A stretch of DNA of 6,430 bases from Candidatus Omnitrophota bacterium (GCA_023248095.1 JAHFFF010000096.1:1-6430); one strand, 5' to 3'; counted from the stretch's first letter, positions 1 to 6,131 are shown. The notes: generated by a model from the letters alone, not told the origin. A program made the numbers and translations.

Positions 1-596
1 TCCTAGACACCGGCCGGTACCGGATCCTGCCGAACACAGCCGGCTGCTACACCGCTGAGGAGGCAATCCGGGTCGCCCGCCTTGCACGCTCGGCCGGCTT
101 CTCCGATCTGATCAAGCTGGAGGTGCTGGGAGATCCCAAAACTCTTCTGCCCGATACATCTGCGCTCTTGGAGGCCACCCAGGTGTTGGTGAAGGAAGGC
201 TTCACCGTGATGCCCTACACCAATGACGACCCGATCATGGCCAAACGATTGGTCGAGGCAGGCGCGGCCTGCGTTATGCCGCTGGCCGCACCGATCGGAT
301 CGGGACAGGGGATCCTCAACTCCTTGAATATCCGCTTCATCCTGGAGACGGTGAAGGTCCCGGTGATCGTCGATGCCGGGGTGGGAACCGCCTCGGATGC
401 CGCGATCGCCATGGAGCTGGGCGTGGATGGGGTCCTCATGAACACCGCCGTGGCTGGGGCAAAAGACCCCGTCCGAATGGCGCAAGCAATGAAACTGGCG
501 GTGGAGGCAGGGCGATTGGCCTACCTCGCAGGCCGGATTCCTAAGAAACAGTATGCCGCAGCCTCCAGCCCGGAAACGGGAAAGGTGGGAAGCTAA
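1..596 (+). CDS. thiG: Thiazole synthase ThiG (5'-truncated by window edge)
   Basis: ThiG is the cytoplasmic enzyme that builds the thiazole phosphate moiety of thiamine from 1-deoxy-D-xylulose 5-phosphate, dehydroglycine and the sulfur carried as ThiS thiocarboxylate. The reading frame enters at base 3 and gives 197 visible residues, so roughly the first 60 of a usual ~255–265 are outside the window. Visible residues 11–15 read NTAGC. KLEVLGD follows at 38–44, where K38 (bases 114–116) matches the lysine that forms the imine with the sugar phosphate. Phosphate-binding loops follow: PIGSGQGI at 97–104, VDAGVG at 123–128 and NTA at 147–149. The C-terminus AGRLAYLAGRIPKK is typical of the family. 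The stop TAA shares its last base with the ATG of leuB, implying coupled translation. No thiE, thiO or thiS is visible; thiS would be expected just upstream. Identification is firm. Confidence 0.96.
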   Translation, partial: LDTGRYRILPNTAGCYTAEEAIRVARLARSAGFSDLIKLEVLGDPKTLLPDTSALLEATQVLVKEGFTVMPYTNDDPIMAKRLVEAGAACVMPLAAPIGSGQGILNSLNIRFILETVKVPVIVDAGVGTASDAAIAMELGVDGVLMNTAVAGAKDPVRMAQAMKLAVEAGRLAYLAGRIPKKQYAAASSPETGKVGS

Positions 597-1672
597 TGGG
601 TCGATCTTATAAAATCGCCGTCATTCAAGGAGATGGGACAGGCCCGGAAGTGATCCTGGAAGGCTTGAAGGTCTTACGGGCCGTCTCCGATCGATCCGGC
701 TTTGATGTGGAGCTCATGACCTATGACATCGGGGGGGAACGGTATCTCAAAACCAATGAGACCTTGCCGGATTCCGTCCTGCAGGAGCTGAAAACCGCTT
801 CGGCCATCTACTTGGGAGCGATCGGCCATCCGGAGGTCAAACCGGGCATCCTGGAAAAGGGGATCCTGCTGCGCCTCCGTTTCGAACTGGACCAGTACAT
901 CAATCTACGCCCGGTGAAGTTGTACCCCGGCGTCTGGACACCCCTGAAAGACAAGGGCCCGAACGAGATCGATTTCACCGTGGTCCGGGAAAACACCGAG
1001 GGGATCTATGCCGGCATCGGCGGTACCTTCAAGAGAGGAACCCCGGATGAGGTGGCCCTTCAGGTCGATCTGAACACCCGCAAAGGGGTGGAGCGATGCA
1101 TCCGGTACGCCTACGAGCTGACCAAACAGCGCAGCGCCAAGAAGAAGCTGACCCTCTGCGCCAAGACCAATGTGCTCACTTATGCCCATGACCTTTGGGC
1201 CCGCGTCTTTGAGGAGGTCGGCAAGGAGTATCCGGAGGTGAGCCAAGATTACTCTCACGTGGATGCCCTGGTGATGTGGATGGTCAAGTCCCCGGAGGTC
1301 TTCGACGTTGTCGTGACCAACAACATGTTCGGGGACATCATCACCGACCTCGGTGCGATGATTCAGGGAGGGCTGGGTATTGCCGCAGGGGGGAACATCA
1401 ACCCCAACGGGGTTTCGATGTTTGAGCCGATCGGCGGCTCTGCCCCCAAATACGCAGGCAAGGGGGTCATCAATCCCCTGGCCGCCATCGTCGCCCTGTC
1501 TATGCTGCTCAGCCATATCGGCGAGAGGGGCGCGGCCGATCTGGTCGAAGAGGCCGTCAAACAGGTGACCGCCACGAAGCTCAAAAGCCTCGCGGCCGGA
1601 AAGATGGGTTACTCCACCAGCGAGGTCGGGGACCTGGTGGTTGCAGCGCTCGGGGCAGCCGTCACCGCATAG
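596..1672 (+). CDS. leuB: 3-isopropylmalate dehydrogenase (IDH-like variant)
   Basis: This is a member of the isocitrate/isopropylmalate dehydrogenase family, most likely LeuB. LeuB oxidatively decarboxylates 3-isopropylmalate in leucine synthesis in the cytoplasm. The 358-residue length is normal. Substrate residues are in place: R95, R105 (NLRP), R131 and Y138 in VRENTEGIYAG, K190, D223, and metal-binding D247 and D251 in NNMFGDIITDLG. The stretch GILLRLR (89–95) supplies the two leucines that in IPMDH contact the isopropyl group, which favours LeuB over isocitrate dehydrogenase. Two features resemble IDH, tartrate or homoisocitrate dehydrogenases: NTEG at 133–136, and GSAPKYAGKGVINP at 281–294 with K285-Y286 where classical NAD-dependent LeuB has Asp-Ile. 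The start ATG overlaps the thiG stop by one base and has a purine-rich AGGTGGG about seven bases upstream. The neighbours asd and truA match a leuB–asd–truA order that I recall from Geobacter-type genomes. The family is certain and the exact substrate probable. Confidence 0.88.
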   Translation: MGRSYKIAVIQGDGTGPEVILEGLKVLRAVSDRSGFDVELMTYDIGGERYLKTNETLPDSVLQELKTASAIYLGAIGHPEVKPGILEKGILLRLRFELDQYINLRPVKLYPGVWTPLKDKGPNEIDFTVVRENTEGIYAGIGGTFKRGTPDEVALQVDLNTRKGVERCIRYAYELTKQRSAKKKLTLCAKTNVLTYAHDLWARVFEEVGKEYPEVSQDYSHVDALVMWMVKSPEVFDVVVTNNMFGDIITDLGAMIQGGLGIAAGGNINPNGVSMFEPIGGSAPKYAGKGVINPLAAIVALSMLLSHIGERGAADLVEEAVKQVTATKLKSLAAGKMGYSTSEVGDLVVAALGAAVTA

Positions 1673-1691
1673 CGGGCACAACGCCAAAATC

Positions 1692-2702
1692 ATGTTGACC
1701 AAGAAGGCGGCTTACAACGTTTGCGTCGTCGGGGTGGGTGCCGTCGGGATTGAACTGCTCAGGGTTTTAAGGCAACGCCGTTTCCCCATCTCCAAGCTGA
1801 CCGTGCTGGCACGCTCCCATCGCTCCATCGAAGTGGATGGAACCTCCTATGAAGTCCAAGCGGTCACCCCCGAATCCTTCCGAGGGCAGGAGATCATCCT
1901 CTTTGCCGGAACGGAAGGGGAGAAGGGGGCCGCCGTGACCTACGCCCAGGAGGCGATCCGCCAAGGGGCGGTCTGCATCGATAACGGGGCCGACTTCCGG
2001 ATGGATCCGAAGGTGCCGCTCGTCATCCCGGAGGTGAATCCCGAGGATTTAAAACAGCACAAGGGATTGATCGCCAATCCAAACTGCTCCACCATCCAGA
2101 TGGTGGTCGCCTTGGGCCCCATCCACCGCCAGTATCGAATCCGCAGGATCATCGTCTCCACCTATCAAGCCGCCTCGGGGGCGGGCAGCAAGGCAGTCGA
2201 AGCGCTGGCTGCTGAGATGGCCGCCTCTGTCCAGAAAACAGCGATTCCCCCGCCGGAGGCGCTTCCCCAACAGATCAGCGGGAACGTCTTCCCACAGATC
2301 GGCCCGTTTCAGGAATTGGGCTACACGAGCGAGGAGTGGAAGATGGTCAAGGAGACACAGAAGATCCTTCACGATCCCTCCATCTCCATCACCGCCACGA
2401 CCGTGCGGGTCCCTGTGGAACATGCTCATTCGGAGTCGGTCTACTTTGAAACCGCTCAGCCGACAACCATTCAAGCGATCAAGAAACTGTGGCAGGCAAG
2501 CCCCGGCATTTCGGTCGTGGAGGGACCCAACTATCCCATGCCGATCCAGGCTGCCCATCGGGACGAGGTCTTTGTGGGCCGCCTGCGCCCCGATCCCACA
2601 CAGCCGAACGCCTTCGTCTGCTGGATCGTCTCCGACAACCTGCGCAAAGGGGCCGCGCTGAATGCCGTCCAGATCGCCGAAGCGCTCATCCAGAAGGCTT
2701 AA
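1692..2702 (+). CDS. asd: Aspartate-semialdehyde dehydrogenase
   Basis: Asd reduces aspartyl phosphate to aspartate semialdehyde with NADPH. This is the branch point to lysine/diaminopimelate, threonine and methionine. The 336-residue product has the nucleotide-binding loop GVGAVG (14–19), DNGADFRMDP (97–106), the active-site cysteine C132 in NPNCST, YQAASGAG (158–165, Q159), and RVPVEHAHSE (239–248). R239 binds substrate and H246 is the general base, seven residues apart as in the E. coli enzyme. I chose the ATG at 1692 because the product then begins directly before the Rossmann strand YNVCVVGVG. An in-frame TTG at 1641 would add 17 unconserved-looking residues inside leuB. No strong Shine-Dalgarno lies before 1692, so translation may depend on ribosomes finishing leuB 19 bases upstream. 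The 3' end overlaps truA by 41 bases. Confidence 0.95.
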   Translation: MLTKKAAYNVCVVGVGAVGIELLRVLRQRRFPISKLTVLARSHRSIEVDGTSYEVQAVTPESFRGQEIILFAGTEGEKGAAVTYAQEAIRQGAVCIDNGADFRMDPKVPLVIPEVNPEDLKQHKGLIANPNCSTIQMVVALGPIHRQYRIRRIIVSTYQAASGAGSKAVEALAAEMAASVQKTAIPPPEALPQQISGNVFPQIGPFQELGYTSEEWKMVKETQKILHDPSISITATTVRVPVEHAHSESVYFETAQPTTIQAIKKLWQASPGISVVEGPNYPMPIQAAHRDEVFVGRLRPDPTQPNAFVCWIVSDNLRKGAALNAVQIAEALIQKA

Positions 2703-3423
2703 GCTGGTGATCGCCTACGACGGCACCCGGTTCGTCGGCTGGCAGAGGCAAAAGAACGGGCGCTCGGTCCAAGAAACCCTCGAGCAGACCTTTCGCCACT
2801 TACTCAGGGAAAAGGTGCAGGTCACCGGGGCTGGACGAACCGACAGCGGGGTCCATGCGGAAGGGCAGGTAGTACACGCCGACATCCGATCTCCCATGCC
2901 GGTTCAGATCATTCACCGGGCGCTGAATGCCTTACTGCCTGAAGATCTGCTGGTCCGCTCCGTTCAAGTGGTTCCCAACCGTTTCCACGCTCGATACTCC
3001 GCCCGATCCAAATGGTACCGATACACTCTTTGGAATCATCCCTTGCGCCCGATTTCGGACAGAAACCGTATGCATCATGTGCCGGCCTATCTGAATTTAC
3101 GGGCCATGAAACGGGCTGCTCGTTTGCTGCAAGGGCGGCATGATTTCCGCTCCTTCGGCTCTGCCGGAGGCACCGTTTCCTCTACGGTACGCCACCTGAC
3201 AAAATTCGGCATCCGGAAGGACGGCGAAAGGATCCTGATCGACGCCCGAGCGGATGGCTTCCTCTACCACATGTTCCGGAGGATCTGCGGTCTGCTGTTG
3301 GAGGTGGGAAAGGGGAAGGTTACTCCAAAGGAAATCCCCCTGCTCCTTAAAGGGAAATCACGATGGATCCCTCCGACCGCTCCGGCCAAGGGCCTATGCC
3401 TGATGGAGGTTCGGTATGGCTAG
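2662..3423 (+). CDS. truA: tRNA pseudouridine(38-40) synthase TruA
   Basis: TruA isomerises uridines 38–40 in the anticodon arm of many tRNAs to pseudouridine. Evidence includes the N-terminal strand KLVIAYDGTRFVGWQRQ (14–30) and the catalytic motif GAGRTDSGVHAEGQV (56–70), with D61 as the nucleophilic aspartate. SKWYRY (116–121) carries the conserved tyrosine Y119, GFLYHMFRRICGLLLEVG spans 199–216, and the C-terminus is APAKGLCLMEVRY. At 253 residues it is full length. The only usable in-frame start before the first conserved strand is the ATG at 2662, which overlaps the end of asd by 41 bases. An AAAGGGG stretch lies about 11 bases upstream. The first 13 residues are basic and probably a non-conserved tail. 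A tRNA-modification gene inside an amino-acid operon is known from other genomes and is probably just co-expression. Confidence 0.95.
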   Translation: MPSRSPKRSSRRLKLVIAYDGTRFVGWQRQKNGRSVQETLEQTFRHLLREKVQVTGAGRTDSGVHAEGQVVHADIRSPMPVQIIHRALNALLPEDLLVRSVQVVPNRFHARYSARSKWYRYTLWNHPLRPISDRNRMHHVPAYLNLRAMKRAARLLQGRHDFRSFGSAGGTVSSTVRHLTKFGIRKDGERILIDARADGFLYHMFRRICGLLLEVGKGKVTPKEIPLLLKGKSRWIPPTAPAKGLCLMEVRYG

Positions 3424-4975
3424 GCAATCCTGGGGGAGTCGAATCGGCGTGATCCTGGCCGTTGCCGGTTCAGCCGTGGGGCTCGGGAACTTCCTTCGGT
3501 TTCCTGTGCAGGCCGCCGGTAATGGGGGGGGAGCCTACATGATCCCCTATTTCATCTCCCTCTTGGTGCTGGGGATCCCGCTCATGTGGGTGGAATGGAC
3601 CATCGGCCGGTATGGCGGACTCTTCGGCCATGGAACCGCCCCGGGGATCTTTCACTCCCTCTGGGAGAAGAACCGCTTCATCAAGTATTTCGGCGTCATC
3701 GGAATCTTCGGCCCCCTGGTCATCTTCATCTACTACGTCTACATCGAATCCTGGCTGCTCGGCTATGCCTGGTTCTCCCTGACCGGTGCTTACCGGGGGA
3801 CCGATCAGGCTGGGCTGCAGGCCTTCTTAGCCGGTTACCAAGGCCTTCAGCCACATCCCTCCTTTCATGGAATCGGCTGGGCCTATCTCTTCTTCCTGAT
3901 CACCTTCGGCATCAACATGTGGGTTCTCTCGCGCGGAATCGTGAAGGGAATCGAGTGGCTCAACCTTTGGGCACTGCCTCTGCTGCTGATCTTTGCCGTC
4001 ATCCTGACCATCCGGGTACTCACCCTTGGGGCACCCAACCCGGCTCACCCCGACTGGACCACATCGGCCGGTTTGGGATTCCTGTGGAATCCGGATTTCT
4101 CTGCTTTGAGGGATGCCAAGGTCTGGCTGGCGGCGGCAGGGCAGGTCCTTTTCACCTTGAGCGTGGGGATCGGCGTTATCCTAACCTACGCCAGCTATCT
4201 CACCCGGGAAAAGGATGTCGCCCTCTCCGGGCTGACGGCCGTGGCCACCAATGAATTTGCAGAGGTGATCTTGGGGGGATCGATCGCCATCCCGATTGCC
4301 TTTGCCTTCTTCGGTCCACAACAGATCGTCTCCGTGGCAAAGAGCGGCGCCTTCAACCTTGGCTTCGTCTCGATGCCCCTTATCTTTCAGCAAATCTCCG
4401 GTGGCAATCTTTTCGCGTTCCTCTGGTTTGCGCTGCTGTTCTTGGCGGGGCTGACCTCCTCCATCTCCCTGCTTCAGCCTGCCATCGCCTTCATGGAGGA
4501 TGAATTCCGGCTGCCCCGATGGCAGGTGGGCCTCTTGGTGGGCCTCATCGCCCTAGCAGCGACGCAGCCGGTCATCTTCTTCCTGGGGAAGGGGGTCCTG
4601 GACGAGCTGGACTTCTGGGGCGGCACCTTCTGCCTGGTTCTCTTCGCCGCCGTGGAGGTCATCCTGTTCGGCTGGATCTTTGGAATCGATCGCGCGTGGG
4701 AGGAGATCCACCACGGAGCGGACCTGCGCATCCCAAAGATTTACAAGTTCATCCTGAAGTACGTCACTCCCTTATTTACCCTCACCATCCTGACCACATG
4801 GTTCTGGCAGGATGGGTTGCCGGTTATTCTCATGAAAAACGTCCTAGCAGCCAACAAACCTTATGTCTTTGCCACCCGCCTCGGCCTGACCGCTCTGTTC
4901 CTGCTCCTCTGTTACCTCGTCCACATCGTTTGGAAGAGGCGCCCCGCCGGAAAGGGAAGGCTCCATGCGGCCTGA
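3416..4975 (+). CDS. LeuT-like sodium:neurotransmitter symporter family amino-acid transporter
   Basis: A 519-residue inner-membrane protein of the SNF/SLC6 family with 12 predicted membrane spans. It closely resembles the Aquifex leucine transporter LeuT as I remember that sequence, so it probably imports small hydrophobic amino acids with Na+. TM1 reads LAVAGSAVGLGNFLRFP (14–30). Equivalents of the sodium ligands are kept: A20, V21, N25, T247, N279, A344, T347 and S348. Y107 in IYYVYIESW matches LeuT Y108. E283 matches LeuT E290, a mark of chloride-independent members. Two pocket positions differ: LeuT F259 is I252 and I359 is L352. The ATG overlaps the truA stop by eight bases and has an excellent GGAGGT five bases upstream. 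A small membrane protein overlaps its 3' end. Family is certain. Placement beside leuB and asd fits amino-acid uptake, but the substrate is inferred. Confidence 0.95.
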   Translation: MARQSWGSRIGVILAVAGSAVGLGNFLRFPVQAAGNGGGAYMIPYFISLLVLGIPLMWVEWTIGRYGGLFGHGTAPGIFHSLWEKNRFIKYFGVIGIFGPLVIFIYYVYIESWLLGYAWFSLTGAYRGTDQAGLQAFLAGYQGLQPHPSFHGIGWAYLFFLITFGINMWVLSRGIVKGIEWLNLWALPLLLIFAVILTIRVLTLGAPNPAHPDWTTSAGLGFLWNPDFSALRDAKVWLAAAGQVLFTLSVGIGVILTYASYLTREKDVALSGLTAVATNEFAEVILGGSIAIPIAFAFFGPQQIVSVAKSGAFNLGFVSMPLIFQQISGGNLFAFLWFALLFLAGLTSSISLLQPAIAFMEDEFRLPRWQVGLLVGLIALAATQPVIFFLGKGVLDELDFWGGTFCLVLFAAVEVILFGWIFGIDRAWEEIHHGADLRIPKIYKFILKYVTPLFTLTILTTWFWQDGLPVILMKNVLAANKPYVFATRLGLTALFLLLCYLVHIVWKRRPAGKGRLHAA

Positions 4976-5063
4976 AGGCTGGGTCTTCCTGACCCTCTCT
5001 TGGGCTGGCATCCTGACCCTCTGCATCTTCTGCTTCTACCGCGTCCTGTCCAAGCGAAAGTAA
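4965..5063 (+). CDS. Small single-span accessory protein of the SNF transporter (MetS-like)
   Basis: A 32-codon gene starting inside the last codons of the symporter (11-base overlap, different frame) and preceded by the purine-rich site GGGAAGG four bases before its ATG. The product begins MRPEGW, has one hydrophobic segment at about residues 6–25 (VFLTLSWAGILTLCIFCFY), and ends in the basic tail RVLSKRK, predicting N-out/C-in insertion in the inner membrane. Corynebacterial MetP needs the tiny subunit MetS, and comparable one-span proteins are encoded right after many bacterial SNF transporters. The size, position, topology and Trp/Cys/Phe-rich helix fit that role here. Direct homology to MetS cannot be shown at this length. 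Such genes are usually missed by length cut-offs. The coding call is fairly secure because of the SD site, the coupling and a complete hydrophobic design; the function is inference. Confidence 0.75.
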   Translation: MRPEGWVFLTLSWAGILTLCIFCFYRVLSKRK

Positions 5064-5074
5064 GCAGTCAACGT

Positions 5075-5110
5075 AGGACCCGCATCGGATCTCTGACTTG
5101 GTCCTTTTTT
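5075..5110 (+). terminator. Probable rho-independent terminator of the thiG–symporter operon
   Basis: AGGACC (5075–5080) is complementary to GGTCCT (5100–5105), and the right arm runs straight into six T residues (5105–5110). It lies 12 bases after the last stop codon of the upstream operon and just before the next promoter, where a terminator is expected. The weak point is the 19-base loop, which has no clear further pairing beyond a short ATC/GAT. Confidence 0.5.
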
Positions 5111-5114
5111 CTTC

Positions 5115-5143
5115 TTGACAAGAAACCCTTGTTTACCGAAAAT
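5115..5143 (+). promoter_or_regulatory. Sigma70-type promoter of the fur cassette
   Basis: A perfect -35 hexamer TTGACA (5115–5120) is followed after 17 bases by GAAAAT (5138–5143), which matches four of six -10 consensus positions. Transcription would start near 5150, about 25 bases before the fur ATG. The -10 element lies within the operator-like palindrome described next, so a bound repressor would block RNA polymerase. Confidence 0.7.
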
Positions 5144-5162
5144 GAGACTCGATATCAATTTC
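5138..5162 (+). promoter_or_regulatory. Candidate Fur box (autoregulatory operator)
   Basis: An imperfect palindrome centred on base 5150. Its outer arms GAAAATGA (5138–5145) and TCAATTTC (5155–5162) pair at seven of eight positions. The core 5143–5157 matches the 7-1-7 Fur consensus TGATAATnATTATCA at 10 of 14 fixed positions by hand count. Its position over the -10 element and directly before a Fur-family gene supports negative autoregulation. Binding is inferred, and a PerR-like or other Fur-family operator cannot be excluded. Confidence 0.6.
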
Positions 5163-5175
5163 ATAAAGGACACCC

Positions 5176-5691
5176 ATGGCCACACATCAAAACGCCGAAG
5201 TCATCCTGTTTCCCAAACATGCCCGACAGCCCACCCAGCACAAGCGGTGGCTGGCCACCATCCTGCAGACCTTTCAGGAGCATCTCGTCCGCCAAGGGTT
5301 GAACCTGACCCGCCAAAGGGAGGAGATCCTGAGGTGCCTCATGTCGGCGGACCGCCACCTGAGCGTCGAGGAGGTCTACGACGCGTTGAAGAAGCAGGAC
5401 CCGACCCTGGGCCGCGCGACCGTCTTCCGGACAGTCAAGCTCCTGCAGGAATGCGGGCTGGTCGCCGAGGTGGGCGCCCTGAACGGCCGATCGAAGTTTG
5501 AGCTCAAGGCGGACCGGCCACATCACGACCATATGGTCTGCATCGAATGCAGCCGGATCATCGAGTTCCAGAGCCCCATGATGGAACGCTTTCAGGATGA
5601 GGCCATCCGCAGGCAAGGCTTTGTGGCCCTTTGGCACCGGCACGAAATCTTCGGCCGGTGCAAGAACTGCCAGAGGCCTCGCCGCTCATGA
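5176..5691 (+). CDS. fur: Fur-family metal-dependent transcriptional regulator
   Basis: A 171-residue cytoplasmic DNA-binding repressor of the ferric uptake regulator family. A winged-helix domain occupies about 38–100, with LTRQREEILRCL (44–55) and the recognition helix region GRATVFRTVKLL (79–90). The metal and dimerisation domain follows, with HHDH at 116–119, C122xxC125, E130, H154 and C162xxC165. The two CxxC pairs form the structural zinc site. E109, H117, H119, E130 and H154 line up with E. coli Fur metal ligands. The glutamates where PerR has aspartates favour an iron-type Fur over a peroxide sensor, though Zur is not excluded. The N-terminus is about 25–30 residues longer than E. coli Fur. 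The ATG is supported by AAAGGA five bases upstream (5165–5170), so the extension is probably real. Its stop overlaps the next ATG (ATGA). It is likely autoregulated through the palindrome at 5138–5162. Confidence 0.93.
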   Translation: MATHQNAEVILFPKHARQPTQHKRWLATILQTFQEHLVRQGLNLTRQREEILRCLMSADRHLSVEEVYDALKKQDPTLGRATVFRTVKLLQECGLVAEVGALNGRSKFELKADRPHHDHMVCIECSRIIEFQSPMMERFQDEAIRRQGFVALWHRHEIFGRCKNCQRPRRS

Positions 5692-5891
5692 AACGCCGAT
5701 TTGACCTTTTGCTTGCGCTCCTGATGGTGGGCTGCGCACAGGGGCGGGCAGGCCGACTCTACCTGGCCGATAACGCAGCCTATCTTTGCAAGCACTGCAA
5801 CTGTTACATGCCGGCGGACACAGATCTGGATACCCAGTGCAGCGTCTGCGACTGCAAGAAAATGGCTCACACCTGCATCCGAGGAAGGTAA
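5688..5891 (+). CDS. Exported cysteine-rich small protein, Fur-coupled, function unknown
   Basis: A 67-residue protein whose ATG overlaps the fur stop codon in ATGA, so it is almost certainly translated by coupling to fur. I do not recognise the family. The N-terminus has a basic MKRR, a hydrophobic stretch FDLLLALLMVG (5–15) and then C16. LMVGC is a passable lipobox, so it may be an outer- or inner-membrane lipoprotein; alternatively signal peptidase I could cut after A21. The mature part carries two near-copies of a CxxCxC motif, C34-C37-C39 and C51-C54-C56, separated by an acidic linker (PADTDLDT), plus C63. Seven cysteines in about 45 residues with His36 and His61 suggest a metal site such as a zinc ribbon or a chaperone-like binder, or disulfides after export. 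An in-frame ATG at 5631 was rejected because it lies inside fur and would bury the signal peptide. Coding status is good; function is open. Confidence 0.8.
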   Translation: MKRRFDLLLALLMVGCAQGRAGRLYLADNAAYLCKHCNCYMPADTDLDTQCSVCDCKKMAHTCIRGR

Positions 5892-6068
5892 ATGGCGGAT
5901 ACAGCACTCATTTCAGTGATCGATCGGGCGCTTAAAGATTTACAGTACGGCACCGTTCAGATCGTTGTTCACGAGGGCAAACTTGTCCGAGTGGAACGGA
6001 TCGAACGTTTACGCATACCGTCCGATCAAACGATGGGGTCCACCGCATACCACGGAGACCAGCCTTAG
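5892..6068 (+). CDS. DUF2292 (YezD-type) small protein
   Basis: A 58-residue protein beginning on the base right after the previous stop, with a strong site AGGAAGG (5882–5888) three bases upstream. Residues 9–42 (VIDRALKDLQYGTVQIVV, then HEGKLVRVERIERLRI) match what I recall of the DUF2292 / YezD family: an amphipathic helix, the motif YGTVQIxVHxGxLVxVxR, then a charged helix or strand. Family members are about 50–65 residues long and cytoplasmic (there is no signal peptide), and their function is not established. I recall them near sulfur-assimilation genes in some Firmicutes, which could relate to the cysteine-rich neighbour, but that is speculative. The last 15 residues (from S44) look unstructured. 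It sits third in the fur cassette. Confidence 0.82.
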   Translation: MADTALISVIDRALKDLQYGTVQIVVHEGKLVRVERIERLRIPSDQTMGSTAYHGDQP

Positions 6069-6114
6069 AAACCGCTTGCTGATCCCACCCTGTTCAAGGG
6101 AGGAAGGCTTTTAC

Positions 6115-6120
6115 AGAGGA
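6115..6120 (+). promoter_or_regulatory. Ribosome binding site supporting the GTG start at 6132
   Basis: AGAGGA lies 11 bases before the GTG at 6132. This is slightly long but usable spacing. The nearer ATG at 6122 is only one base from this site and opens a frame without a signal peptide, so the site favours the GTG. The 63-base gap (6069–6131) also holds a GGGAGGAAGG stretch near 6098–6107, but I see no convincing promoter or terminator. Confidence 0.45.
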
Positions 6121-6131
6121 AATGCAAAAAC

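Noticed and set aside
3..485. 160-codon minus-strand open frame opposite thiG
   Set aside because: It shadows a clear ThiG coding frame; the product is His/Gly/Asp-rich with no domain pattern.
1641..1691. TTG at 1641 as start of asd
   Set aside because: It would add 17 residues before the Rossmann fold while overlapping leuB; the ATG at 1692 gives a typical N-terminus.
905..1702. Long open frame (265 codons) on the minus strand opposite leuB
   Set aside because: It lies wholly antisense to a gene with a full set of conserved residues, its translation shows no recognisable domain, and it is a common by-product of GC-rich codon use.
3586..4254. 222-codon plus-strand frame inside the symporter gene
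   Set aside because: The symporter frame has all family residues. This second frame is rich in Arg, Pro, Leu and Gly with no membrane or domain pattern, as expected for an out-of-frame reading.
5000..5302. 100-codon plus-strand frame across the terminator and fur promoter
   Set aside because: It spans regulatory elements and overlaps both the small membrane protein and fur in other frames, with low-complexity, unstructured translation.
5161..5643. 160-codon minus-strand open frame opposite fur
   Set aside because: It is antisense to a well-supported Fur gene and would run into that gene's promoter. The product has no recognisable motif.
5631..5687. ATG at 5631 as start of the cysteine-rich protein
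   Set aside because: The extra 19 residues lie inside fur and would place the signal peptide internally. The ATGA junction at 5688 is a standard coupling site.
5176..5691. Assignment of the regulator as PerR (peroxide sensor)
   Set aside because: The positions equivalent to the PerR metal-binding aspartates are E109 and E130 by hand alignment, as in iron-type Fur. The choice is a preference, not proof.
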